64,000 nt of DNA, taken from positions 124,001-188,000 of the forward strand of contig NZ_JAFICD010000005.1 in assembly GCF_017833525.1 (NCBI RefSeq), written 5' to 3'. Origin of the DNA: Duganella sp. 1411 (GTDB taxonomy: Bacteria; Pseudomonadota; Gammaproteobacteria; Burkholderiales; Burkholderiaceae_D). Within the stretch, counting starts at the first letter, position 1, and each line of letters starts with the position of its first letter. Of the stretch, positions 8,816 through 16,636 are shown one piece after another. Position numbers and translations under genes: made by a program. The notes below the pieces were generated by a model. That model saw nothing but the letters and a program-made list of their open reading frames with translations. It had not been told where the DNA came from and did no database searches.

Positions 8816-9198
8816 TGATCAAGCGGCAACGCGGGTTCGGCCTGATCCAAGTGGCCATCGTCATGGCCGCGCTGGCGGCGGTGGCGATGGCGTTTTTGAT
8901 GTCGGCCCGGCACGAGCGCAATTTCTTCACCGAAGGCCTGGCGCGGCTGGCCGGCAAGCCACCGGCGGCGGCGGCATCGAGCTCGGCCGGCGTCGCGCCG
9001 CCAACGCCCGCCAACGTGCTGCGCAAATGCGTCATCGACGGCAAAACCGTGGTCTCCGATGTCGACTGCAAGGACGGCAAGGTGGTCAAGCCCATCGATA
9101 CGCGCGGCATCGAGGCGCCGACAGCGCCCAAGCCGGACCCGGCCGAGTCCGCCCCGCGGTCGGCGACCGATCAAATGATCGAAAAAGCCACCCGATAG
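8812..9198 (+). CDS. small prepilin-like protein with a two-Cys DUF4124-like motif
   Basis: The 128-residue protein starts MMIKRQRGFGLIQVAIVMAA. A short basic leader ends in Gly before a hydrophobic helix, resembling a class III (type IV prepilin) signal. The usual Glu at +5 is not obvious (the mature region would begin FGLIQ or GLIQV). A Pro/Ala linker follows, then CVIDGKTVVSDVDC, which resembles the DUF4124 pattern of one strand pair bracketed by two cysteines, and a charged tail. It is the last gene of the tonB-like/aroE/mtgA operon (4-bp overlap). A plain single-pass membrane protein is the alternative. Confidence 0.65.
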   Translation: MMIKRQRGFGLIQVAIVMAALAAVAMAFLMSARHERNFFTEGLARLAGKPPAAAASSSAGVAPPTPANVLRKCVIDGKTVVSDVDCKDGKVVKPIDTRGIEAPTAPKPDPAESAPRSATDQMIEKATR

Positions 9199-9279
9199 GG
9201 CGAAAAACCGCGTGGCAGGCTGGCCTCGGCAGGGGCTTTCCGAGTACACTTGCGCTGTTTCCAGAAGGCTCGCGTACCC

Positions 9280-10245
9280 ATGATTAATGTTTTCGTTCTC
9301 CAGAATGGCCGGCTCAACCAGGTGCCCATCGACACGCGCGCCGACCTGGAAAAGGTCGAGCCGGTCTGGGTCGACCTGACCGACCCGACGGACGACGAAC
9401 GCGCGTGGGTCAAGGCCATCTACGGCGTGACCTTGCCGGGCGAGGACGAGGTCAAGGACATCGAGGCGTCGGCCCGCTATTACGAGGCGGAAAACGGCGA
9501 CTTGCACCTGCGCACCGACTTCCTGCTGGAAGAGGAGGACGGCCCGTCGCGCATCGTCACGGTCGCGTTCATCCTGGCGCGCAAGATGCTGTTCTCGGTG
9601 CACACCGACGATTTGCCGGTGTTCCGGCTGGTGCGCATGCGCGCGCGTTCGCGCCCGGGCTCGATCGCCGACTATATGGATGTGCTGCTGGACCTGTACG
9701 CCACCGACGCCGAATATTCGGCCGACGCGCTCGAGGGCATTTACCAGAACCTGGAAGAGGTCAGCGGCCGCGTGCTGCAGGAACAGTTCACCGACCAGGA
9801 CGCGGCGGCCGCGCTGAATTCGATCGCCCACGAGGAAGACTTGAACGGCCGCATCCGCCGCAACATGATGGACACGCGGCGCGCGGTCAGCTTCCTGATG
9901 CGCGGACGCTTGCTCAACGCCGAGCAGTTCGAGGAGGCGCGCCAGATTCTGCGCGACATCGAATCGCTGGACGGCCACACGTCCTTCCTGTTCGACAAGA
10001 TCAACTTCCTGATGGACGCCACGGTCGGTTTCATCAACATCAACCAAAACAAGATCATCAAGATTTTCTCGGTGGCCAGCGTGGCGTTCCTGCCGCCGAC
10101 GTTGATCGCGTCGATCTACGGCATGAACTTCAAGTGGCTGCCGGAACTGGAGTGGCAGCTCGGCTATCCGTTCGCCATCGTGCTGATGGTCACCAGCGCC
10201 ATCGCGCCGTTCTGGTATTTCCGCCGGCGCGGCTGGCTGAAGTAA
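9280..10245 (+). CDS. corA: CorA-family magnesium/cobalt transporter
   Basis: The 321-residue protein has a large acidic cytoplasmic funnel domain, a long helical stalk and two C-terminal transmembrane helices (about residues 260-279 and 292-313). The selectivity motif Y-G-M-N lies at 280-283, and the basic C-terminus is FRRRGWLK. It mediates passive Mg2+ (also Co2+ and Ni2+) uptake as a pentamer. I chose ATG 9280; an in-frame start at 9250 would add ten residues before the family-typical beginning. Its 3-prime end faces the chemotaxis gene across a repeat-rich junction. Confidence 0.95.
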   Translation: MINVFVLQNGRLNQVPIDTRADLEKVEPVWVDLTDPTDDERAWVKAIYGVTLPGEDEVKDIEASARYYEAENGDLHLRTDFLLEEEDGPSRIVTVAFILARKMLFSVHTDDLPVFRLVRMRARSRPGSIADYMDVLLDLYATDAEYSADALEGIYQNLEEVSGRVLQEQFTDQDAAAALNSIAHEEDLNGRIRRNMMDTRRAVSFLMRGRLLNAEQFEEARQILRDIESLDGHTSFLFDKINFLMDATVGFININQNKIIKIFSVASVAFLPPTLIASIYGMNFKWLPELEWQLGYPFAIVLMVTSAIAPFWYFRRRGWLK

Positions 10246-10284
10246 GCCGGCCTCGCCGACGCCGTGCCACTGGCGGCGGCGCTT

Positions 10285-10317
10285 GGCGGATTACGCTACG
10301 CTAATCCGCCCTACGTG
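10285..10317 (-). repeat. dispersed palindromic repeat, copy B
   Basis: This is an inverted copy of the GGCGGATTA/TAATCCGCC element: GGCGGATTA, CGCTACGC, TAATCCGCC, then CTACGTG. It lies 40 bp after corA in the convergent junction. Confidence 0.9.
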
Positions 10318-10358
10318 ATTCAGATGCACTTACGCGCCATGGCCTCACCGAGCCGCCC

Positions 10359-10580
10359 CGGATCCACGTAGGGCGGATTAGGCGGCACGCCGTAATCCGC
10401 CATGAGCCGCCGACAGCGCCTACCGTCCACCCCGTGTAGCAATGTTAGACTTGACCCCCGACTAGGCGCCGGATCCACGTAGGGCGGATTAGGCGGCACG
10501 CCGTAATCCGCCATGAGCCGCCGACAGCGCCTACCGTCCACCCCGTGTAGAAATGGTGGACCTGACCCCGGATCAGGCGC
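10359..10580. repeat. 111-bp tandem duplication containing two palindromic repeats
   Basis: Two head-to-tail units (10359-10469 and 10470-10580) are nearly identical; differences are confined to the last 30 bp of each unit. Each contains a CGGATCCACG start, one palindromic repeat (10365-10402 and 10476-10513), the module ATGAGCCGCCGACAGCGCC, and a second motif CCGTGTAG(A/C)AATG...TTGACCCC or CCTGACCCC. The second unit runs into the stop codon of the chemotaxis gene at 10573-10575. Together with copy B this fills the 327-bp gap between corA and that gene; I see no gene there. Confidence 0.9.
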
Positions 10581-12207
10581 GCGCCAGGCGCAGGCCTGGA
10601 CGGGCGATCGCCTTGCCCGGCTTGGCCGCCGGCTGCACCGCCGCCACCCGTCCGCGTTCCGCCTCCAGCTTGAACTGCCCCACCAGCCCGGCCAGGCCCG
10701 CGGCCTGTCCCTGCAGCTCCTGCGCGGCGGCCGAGGCTTCCTCCACCAGCGCCATGTTTTGCTGCGTCATGCCGTCCATGTCGCCGAGGGCGCTGCTGAC
10801 CTCGCCGATGCCCTGGCTCTGCTCGGCACTGGCGACGCTGATCTCGCCCATGATCTCGGTCACCCGCTTGACGCTGTCGACCACCGCGTGCATCGTCGTG
10901 CCGGCCTTTTGCACCAGCTCCGAACCGGTGCCGACCTTGGTGACGGAGTCGTCGATCAGCGCCTTGATTTCCTTGGCGGCCGCCGCCGAGCGCTGCGCCA
11001 GGTTGCGCACCTCGGTGGCGACCACGGCGAAACCGCGCCCTTGCTCACCGGCGCGGGCCGCTTCCACGGCGGCGTTCAACGCCAGGATGTTGGTCTGGAA
11101 CGCGATGCCGTCGATGACGGAAATGATGTCGACGATCTTCTTCGACGAGTCGTTGATCGAGGCCATGGTGTCGGTCACTTGCTGCATGACCTCGCCGCCT
11201 TGCTCCGACACCGCCGAGGCCGATTGGGCCAGGGTGTTGGCTTGCTGCGCGTTGCTGGCGTTTTGTTGCACGGTCGACGTCAGCTCTTCCATCGCCGTGG
11301 CGACCTTTTCCAGCGACGACGCTTGCGTGGCGGTGCGCGACGACAGGTCTTCGTTGCCGCTGGCGATCTCGGCCGAGGCGCTGGCGATCGCGTCCGTGCC
11401 CTGGCGCACCTGGCCGACGATCGACGCCAGGCTGTCGCGCATGGTCTTGATGGCAAACAGCAGGCTGGCGTGGTCTTCCGCCTTGACGTCGACTTCGATG
11501 GCCAGGTCGCCCTGGGCGATCTTGTTGGCGATGTCGGCCGCGTAGGCCGGTTCGCCGCCGAGCTGCTTGAGCAGCAGGTGCTTGATCAGGCCGGCGATCA
11601 GCACGCTCAACAGGAAGGCGGCAATGGTCAGCGTGAGCGTCCAGTTGCGCGCGGTGGCGGCGCGGTTTTCGGACAAGTCGCTGGCGGCGTCCGCGTCCTT
11701 CTGCGCGTGGGTCAACAGCACGGCCATGTCGGCCACGATCTGGCGGCGCAGCGGGCTGCATTCCTTGACCAGGAAGGTGCCGAATTCCTCCATCTGTTTC
11801 GCCTCGCGCATTTTGCGCGGACGCGTGAGCTCGTTGGCCATCGCCAGCAGGCCGGTCTTGACCTTGGCGAACTGGGCGTCGCCGCCGAAGGCCGGGCCCA
11901 TCTTGTCCACGGCGGCCAGGTAGATGGCCTTTTGCTCGTCGACGATCGCCAGTTCCTTGGCCGCCTCGGCGTCGTCGGTGAAGACGTAGGCGTTGCGCGC
12001 GGCCAGGCCGGTCTGCGCCAGCGCCTCGCGCGCCACATACAGCGGCGCCAGGCGCTCGTCGGTGATGCGGTTTTGTTCGCGGAAGGCGGCGCCGATGGAC
12101 GACACGCCGAGGATGGAGACGGCGGCCAGGACCAGCATGAAGATGGTCAGCATGCCGAAGCCCAGGGTCAACTGGGTGCCGATTTTAAGTTTTTTAAACG
12201 CGTTCAT
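10573..12207 (-). CDS. methyl-accepting chemotaxis protein
   Basis: The 544-residue protein has a first membrane helix at about 11-31, a periplasmic helical ligand-binding domain of the four-helix-bundle type, a second membrane helix at about 190-211, a HAMP linker and a C-terminal signalling domain. The hairpin tip is near residues 380-400 (NILALNAAVEAARAGE then GRGFAVVA). There is no C-terminal CheR-docking pentapeptide. I chose ATG 12207 (MNAFKKLKIGTQLTLGF) because the much longer upstream frame is Arg/Pro-rich. No other che genes are adjacent, so its kinase partner must lie elsewhere. The 3-prime end lies within a tandem duplication. Confidence 0.93.
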   Translation of the reverse strand: MNAFKKLKIGTQLTLGFGMLTIFMLVLAAVSILGVSSIGAAFREQNRITDERLAPLYVAREALAQTGLAARNAYVFTDDAEAAKELAIVDEQKAIYLAAVDKMGPAFGGDAQFAKVKTGLLAMANELTRPRKMREAKQMEEFGTFLVKECSPLRRQIVADMAVLLTHAQKDADAASDLSENRAATARNWTLTLTIAAFLLSVLIAGLIKHLLLKQLGGEPAYAADIANKIAQGDLAIEVDVKAEDHASLLFAIKTMRDSLASIVGQVRQGTDAIASASAEIASGNEDLSSRTATQASSLEKVATAMEELTSTVQQNASNAQQANTLAQSASAVSEQGGEVMQQVTDTMASINDSSKKIVDIISVIDGIAFQTNILALNAAVEAARAGEQGRGFAVVATEVRNLAQRSAAAAKEIKALIDDSVTKVGTGSELVQKAGTTMHAVVDSVKRVTEIMGEISVASAEQSQGIGEVSSALGDMDGMTQQNMALVEEASAAAQELQGQAAGLAGLVGQFKLEAERGRVAAVQPAAKPGKAIARPGLRLARA

Positions 12208-12407
12208 AATATATTCCCGGAAACGTTGGAGTTCCCACAAAATCCTGCAATCAGGCCGATTAAGGGAAACGGAACCGCTAGGCGGCGACAGTGATTTTTT
12301 TGGCCGTCGCGAGAGCTGGGGGAGGCCGGTAGGAGTTGCTGATACTGGACTTGCTAAAACGGTGGGGCGCGCCGACGGGTGGGGGGCGGCGTGCCCGGAC
12401 GCGCTCC

Positions 12408-13145
12408 CTAACGTGGGGCGCGCCGCTGAATTTCTTCCGACGCCAACGCCGCCAGTTCGCGCAGGGAGCGCACTTCGCGGTCCCTCAGTTTGCGCGGCTC
12501 GCGGTCCAGGATGCACAACGTGCCCAACGGATGGTTGTGGCGGTCGAGCAGCGGGAAGGCGGCGTAAAAACGGATATACGGTTCGCCGACGACCAGCGGA
12601 TTGTCCTGGAAGCGCGGATCGCGTGCGGCGTCCTCGACCATGAACAGGCCGTTTTGCAGGATCGCGTGGCTGCAGAACGCCCAGTCGCGCGGCGTTTCGG
12701 TCACTTCCACGCCGATGCGCGACTTGAACCATTGGCGGCGCGCGGTCAGCAAACTGATCAGTGCCATCGGCGAATCGGTGACCTGGCTCGCCAGCCACGT
12801 CAGGCGGTCGAACACCGACTCCGGCGCGGTGTCGACGATGCGCGCGGCGTCGAGCGCCAGCAGGCGCTGGGCCTCGTCGTTGGCGACCGGGTACTGTGGC
12901 GCCGGCGCCGGCACGAACTCGATGCTGCTCGGCGCCTTCGCCGCGGCGGCGGCCGGCGTGGCCGCGCCGTCGCGCTGCTCCATCAGGCGCCGGACCGCGC
13001 TCAGGCGCACGCGGCGGTGGCCGCCGGGCGTCTTCCACGAAGGGATCGCGCCGTTTTCGATCCACAGCTGGGCGGTGCTGACGGCGACGCCGAGCAACTT
13101 GGCGGTCGCGCTGGTTGTCAGTACTGTATCTTTGCTATGGGGCAT
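12408..13145 (-). CDS. excisionase/MerR-type HTH plus GAF-domain protein
   Basis: The 245-residue protein begins with a DNA-binding domain of the excisionase/BldC type (about residues 8-55: SATAKLLGVAVSTAQLW, then PGGHRRVRLSAVRRLM). An Ala/Pro linker leads to a GAF domain (about 95-240) with the FCSHAILQNGLFMVEDA segment typical of sensory GAF modules. The combination suggests a transcriptional regulator controlled by a small ligand or redox signal (inference). It is transcribed toward the chemotaxis gene and divergent from an ABC transporter. No integrase or phage gene is near, so a recombination role is unlikely. Confidence 0.8.
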   Translation of the reverse strand: MPHSKDTVLTTSATAKLLGVAVSTAQLWIENGAIPSWKTPGGHRRVRLSAVRRLMEQRDGAATPAAAAAKAPSSIEFVPAPAPQYPVANDEAQRLLALDAARIVDTAPESVFDRLTWLASQVTDSPMALISLLTARRQWFKSRIGVEVTETPRDWAFCSHAILQNGLFMVEDAARDPRFQDNPLVVGEPYIRFYAAFPLLDRHNHPLGTLCILDREPRKLRDREVRSLRELAALASEEIQRRAPR

Positions 13146-13450
13146 TTGTTAGCTCGCTGGGTTGGATCGACACGTCTTTGGTGATCTTTGGTGACATTGT
13201 ACGTATTTTCCGTAAGGAAATATATAGAATTGACGAAAATGATTTAGGGGTTGGCTTTTGGCAACAAAATATTGCCGAATTATGACGATGGTGATGAACG
13301 CATCGTTAGCATCGGTGAATTCGTCAAATCGTGGCGCGGGCGTGTGGCGGTTTCCACCCGGATGCGGGATCAACTTTCGCAACCGTAATAAACCGGACAC
13401 GTGTTTCCTTTAGAATGGCCGCCAGTCTCCACACCCATCGGCCATAAGTC
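13146..13450. other. divergent intergenic region, AT-rich, no gene
   Basis: This 305-bp gap separates the HTH-GAF gene from the ABC permease. Its core (about 13195-13290) is clearly AT-richer than its surroundings. It holds a perfect 10-bp tandem repeat (13175-13194), TTTCC-GTAA-GGAAA (13207-13220) and GGCAA-N7-TTGCC (13260-13276). A TTGACG hexamer is at 13229 and TAGAAT at 13411, but no convincing -35/-10 pair is seen. Confidence 0.6.
13175..13194. promoter_or_regulatory. 10-bp perfect tandem repeat, candidate operator
   Basis: TCTTTGGTGA occurs twice in direct succession, spaced by exactly one helical turn, 30-50 bp upstream of the HTH-GAF start codon. That geometry fits cooperative binding of an HTH protein, possibly autoregulation. 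This is inference from position only. Confidence 0.35.
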
Positions 13451-15181
13451 ATGAACAAAAAACGCCAATTTTTCCCGCGCCAGGTGGTCGAAGCCGGCGG
13501 CAACCGCTGGGACTGGGCGCTGCTGCCCATCGTGCTGGCCGTGTTCGTGCTGCTGGCGTACGGCGGCCAGCAGATGGCGCGCCCGTATGAACTCGGCCAG
13601 GCGCTGCCGCTGTCGCTCGATCCGGCCAACCTGCCTTACTACCTGCTGCGCACCACCTTGCGCATGTTCATCGCGCTGGGCGCGTCGGTGATCTTCGCCT
13701 GCGTGTTCGCGGCGCTGACCACCAAATACAAGCTGGCCGAAAAAGTGCTGGTGCCGCTGCTCGACATCCTGCAGTCGATTCCCATCCTCGGCTTCCTGTC
13801 GATCACGGTGACGGCCTTCATCGCGCTATTCCCCGGCAACCTGCTGGGCGTGGAGTGTGCGGCGATCTTCGCCATCTTCACGTCGCAGGCGTGGAACATG
13901 GCCTTCTCGGCCTACCAGGGCTTTCGCAACGTGCCGGCCGAATTGTCGGAGGCGGCCAGCGTGTTCCAGCTCTCGGGTTGGCAGCGCTTCTGGCGCCTGG
14001 AGCTGCCGTTCGCCATGCCCGGCCTGTTGTGGAACATGATGATGTCGATGTCCGGCGGCTGGTTCTTCGTGGTCGCCTCGGAGGCGATCTCGGTCTCCAA
14101 CCAGAACATCAAACTGCCCGGCATCGGCTCGTACATCGCGCTGGCGATCGAACGCAGCGACCTTGGCGCGATGGGCTGGGCGGTGTTCGCCATGCTGATC
14201 GCGGTGCTGATGTACGACCAGCTGTTCTTCCGGCCCTTGCTGGCGTGGGCCGACAAGTTCCGCTTCGAGGAGACCGGCAGCGACACGGCCCAGCAATCGT
14301 GGCTGCTCACGTGGCTGCGCCGCACCGAGCGCACGCAGGCGCTGGTGGCGTGGTGCGGCGACCTGCTGTCGCGCTCCATCGCGCTGTTCCGCCTCGGCCA
14401 CGACGGCACCTCGATCCGCGCGCGCCGGCACACGCAGGCGCGCGGCGCGCAGCGGGTGTGGGACGCGGTCATCGCCGCCGTCGTCTTCTACGCCCTGTGG
14501 ACGCTCGGCCATTTCATCAGCACGGAGGTCGGCTGGGGCGAGGTCGGACATGTGTTGGTGCTCGGGCTGTACACGCTGATGCGGGTGGTCGTGTTGCTGC
14601 TGCTGGCGGCCCTGATCTGGGTGCCGGTGGGCGTGTGGATCGGCATGAATCCGCGCTGGGCCTCGCGCACGCAGGCGGTGGCGCAGTTCCTGGCCGCGTT
14701 CCCGGCCAACCTGGTGTTCCCGGTGGCGGTGATCCTGATCATGCGCTTCCATCTGAATCCGGATATCTGGCTGTCGCCGCTGATGATACTGGGCACCCAG
14801 TGGTATCTGCTGTTTAACGTGATCGCCGGCGCCTCGACGATACCGACCGAGCTGCGTCACGCGGCGCAGAACTTCGGGCTGACCGGCTGGCTCAAATGGC
14901 GGCGCTATCTGCTGCCGGCCATCTTCCCCAGCTTCGTCACCGGCGCCATCACCGCGTCCGGCGGCTCGTGGAACGCCAGCATCGTGGCCGAATACGTCAG
15001 CTGGGGCGCGACCACCGTCAAGGCGCATGGACTGGGCAGCTACATCGCCGAGATGACCGCCGCCGGCGACTTCCCGCGCATCGCGCTGGGCATCGGCGTG
15101 ATGTGCATCTTCGTCATGGGCTTCAACCACTTCGTCTGGCGCCGCCTGTACACGCTGGCCGAGAGCCGGCTGCATTTTTAG
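13451..15181 (+). CDS. ABC transporter permease with two fused membrane domains (NitT/TauT-like)
   Basis: The 576-residue inner-membrane protein consists of two tandem binding-protein-dependent permease domains (about residues 70-260 and 370-565). Each carries an EAA-type loop: LSEAASVFQLSGWQRFWRLE in the first half and LRHAAQNFGLTGWLKWRRYL in the second. The hydrophilic linker of about 70 residues is Arg-rich. Domain fusion means one polypeptide can form the whole channel. The cognate ATPase follows after 13 bp. No substrate-binding protein is encoded nearby, so the substrate (nitrate, sulfonate, bicarbonate or other) cannot be named. Confidence 0.9.
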   Translation: MNKKRQFFPRQVVEAGGNRWDWALLPIVLAVFVLLAYGGQQMARPYELGQALPLSLDPANLPYYLLRTTLRMFIALGASVIFACVFAALTTKYKLAEKVLVPLLDILQSIPILGFLSITVTAFIALFPGNLLGVECAAIFAIFTSQAWNMAFSAYQGFRNVPAELSEAASVFQLSGWQRFWRLELPFAMPGLLWNMMMSMSGGWFFVVASEAISVSNQNIKLPGIGSYIALAIERSDLGAMGWAVFAMLIAVLMYDQLFFRPLLAWADKFRFEETGSDTAQQSWLLTWLRRTERTQALVAWCGDLLSRSIALFRLGHDGTSIRARRHTQARGAQRVWDAVIAAVVFYALWTLGHFISTEVGWGEVGHVLVLGLYTLMRVVVLLLLAALIWVPVGVWIGMNPRWASRTQAVAQFLAAFPANLVFPVAVILIMRFHLNPDIWLSPLMILGTQWYLLFNVIAGASTIPTELRHAAQNFGLTGWLKWRRYLLPAIFPSFVTGAITASGGSWNASIVAEYVSWGATTVKAHGLGSYIAEMTAAGDFPRIALGIGVMCIFVMGFNHFVWRRLYTLAESRLHF

Positions 15182-15194
15182 GATCGAGGGCATC

Positions 15195-16478
15195 ATGAGC
15201 ACACCTATCGTTGAATTGAAATCGGTCGGCAAACACTTCCGCGCCGCCGACGGCTCCGCGCGCGCGGTGCTGCAGGGTGTCGACTTCACCCTGCACGAGG
15301 GCGAGATCGTCGCGTTGCTGGGGCAGTCCGGCTCCGGCAAGTCGACCATGCTGCGCATCATGGCGGGCTTGATCCCGGCCGACGACGGCCAGGTGCTGTA
15401 TCGCGGCATGCCGCTGTACGGCACGGCGCGCGGCATCCGCATGGTGTTCCAGTCGTTCGCGCTGTTCCCGTGGCTGACGGTGCAGAAGAATATCGAGCTG
15501 GGTCTGGAGGCGCAGGGCATGCCGGCGGCGGAGCGGGCGCAGCGCGCCGAGAAGGTGATCGACTTGATCGGCCTGTCCGGCTTCGAGGGCGCGCTGCCGC
15601 GCGAGCTGTCGGGCGGCATGCGCCAGCGGGTCGGCATCGCGCGCGCGCTGGTGATGGAGCCGGAAGTGCTGCTGATGGACGAGGCGTTTTCCGCCCTGGA
15701 CGTGCTGACCGGCGAGCGTCTGCGCGAGGAGATCTTGGAGCTGTGGCAGTCGGGCCGGATTCCGACCAAGGCGATTCTGGTGGTCTCGCACAACATCGAG
15801 GAGGCGGTCATGATGGCCGACCGCGTGCTGATCTTCGCCAGCGATCCGGGACGGGTGCGCGCCGAGCTGCCGATCTCGCTGCCGCAGCCGCGCAAGGCCG
15901 AGGGGCCGGAGGTGCGCCAGCTGATCGACAAGGTGTACGAGTTGATGACGGCGGGGGCGGGCCGGCGCGGCTTGATCAGCGAGAAGGAGGTCAAGCTGCA
16001 GCTGGGCGACCGACTGCCGCAGGCCAATATCGCGCACATGGAGGGGATTTTGGAGTTGCTGGCCGAGGAGCCGTTCTCGGGCCGCGCCGATCTGCCGCAG
16101 CTGGCGGAGGAGACGGAATTGACCGACGCCGAGCTGCTGGAGGTGCTTAACGCGTTGATTTTGCTGGGATTCGCTTATTTGACCAACGGCGATATCCTGT
16201 TGACGGAGCTGGGCGGGCGCTACGCGGCGGCGGCCAATACCGAGCGGCAGGCGATGTTCGGGGCGCAGTTGTTGGAGCATGTGCCGCTGGTGGCCTACAT
16301 CTGCCACGGGCTGGCGCAGGACAAGTCGGGCGATTTGCCGGAGGAGCTGTTCCTCAAGCTGCTCAGGTTCACGCTCAGCGACGAGGAGGCCGAGCGGGCG
16401 CTGCGCGTGGCGATCGAGTGGGGACGCTATGGCGATTTGTTCGAGTACAACTTCAATACCGGGGTGATTGAAACGTGA
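15195..16478 (+). CDS. ABC transporter ATP-binding protein with C-terminal AAA-associated domain
   Basis: The first 240 residues are an ABC ATPase of the nitrate/sulfonate class: Walker A GQSGSGKST (residues 43-51), signature LSGGMRQR (138-145), Walker B VLLMDEAF (158-165) and the switch His in VVSHNIEEA. Residues 245-427 are an extra domain, helical and acidic, matching the AAA-associated C-terminal domain found on a subset of these ATPases. Its LLGFAYLTNGDILLTELG segment looks winged-helix-like. It presumably regulates the transporter or binds a partner (inference). Confidence 0.92.
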   Translation: MSTPIVELKSVGKHFRAADGSARAVLQGVDFTLHEGEIVALLGQSGSGKSTMLRIMAGLIPADDGQVLYRGMPLYGTARGIRMVFQSFALFPWLTVQKNIELGLEAQGMPAAERAQRAEKVIDLIGLSGFEGALPRELSGGMRQRVGIARALVMEPEVLLMDEAFSALDVLTGERLREEILELWQSGRIPTKAILVVSHNIEEAVMMADRVLIFASDPGRVRAELPISLPQPRKAEGPEVRQLIDKVYELMTAGAGRRGLISEKEVKLQLGDRLPQANIAHMEGILELLAEEPFSGRADLPQLAEETELTDAELLEVLNALILLGFAYLTNGDILLTELGGRYAAAANTERQAMFGAQLLEHVPLVAYICHGLAQDKSGDLPEELFLKLLRFTLSDEEAERALRVAIEWGRYGDLFEYNFNTGVIET

Positions 16479-16500
16479 TGCGTTGTCGGCGGCTCGGCGA

Positions 16501-16538
16501 TGGCGGATTACGCGCTGCGCGCTAATCCGCCCTACGTG
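16501..16538 (-). repeat. dispersed palindromic repeat, copy E
   Basis: TGGCGGATTA, CGCGCTGCGCGC, TAATCCGCC, CTACGTG. It lies 22 bp after the ABC ATPase gene, in the convergent junction with hemL. Confidence 0.9.
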
Positions 16539-16579
16539 TCTCCGTGGTGTCCTTAGGTCGACGTGATATGCCACGCAAA

Positions 16580-16613
16580 CACGTAGGGCGGATTAGCGAA
16601 GCGTAATCCGCCA
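16580..16613 (+). repeat. dispersed palindromic repeat, copy F
   Basis: CACGTAGG, GGCGGATTA, GCGAAGCG, TAATCCGCC. It is in opposite orientation to copy E, 41 bp away, so the two together form a larger inverted pair between convergent genes. Confidence 0.9.
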
Positions 16614-16636
16614 TGTGTGCGCCGCCACCGGCTTCC

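Noticed and set aside
10285..10580. Possible CRISPR-like array in the corA-chemotaxis junction
   Set aside because: Only two full units exist, the repeat is long and palindromic, there are no unique spacers of constant length and no cas genes.
12408..13145. Excisionase-like HTH as sign of a prophage or integrative element
   Set aside because: No integrase, attachment-site repeats or phage genes are nearby, and the HTH is fused to a GAF sensor domain.
13826..16039. 737-residue minus-strand frame over the ABC transporter genes
   Set aside because: Shadow of the plus-strand permease and ATPase; no motif found and composition is atypical.
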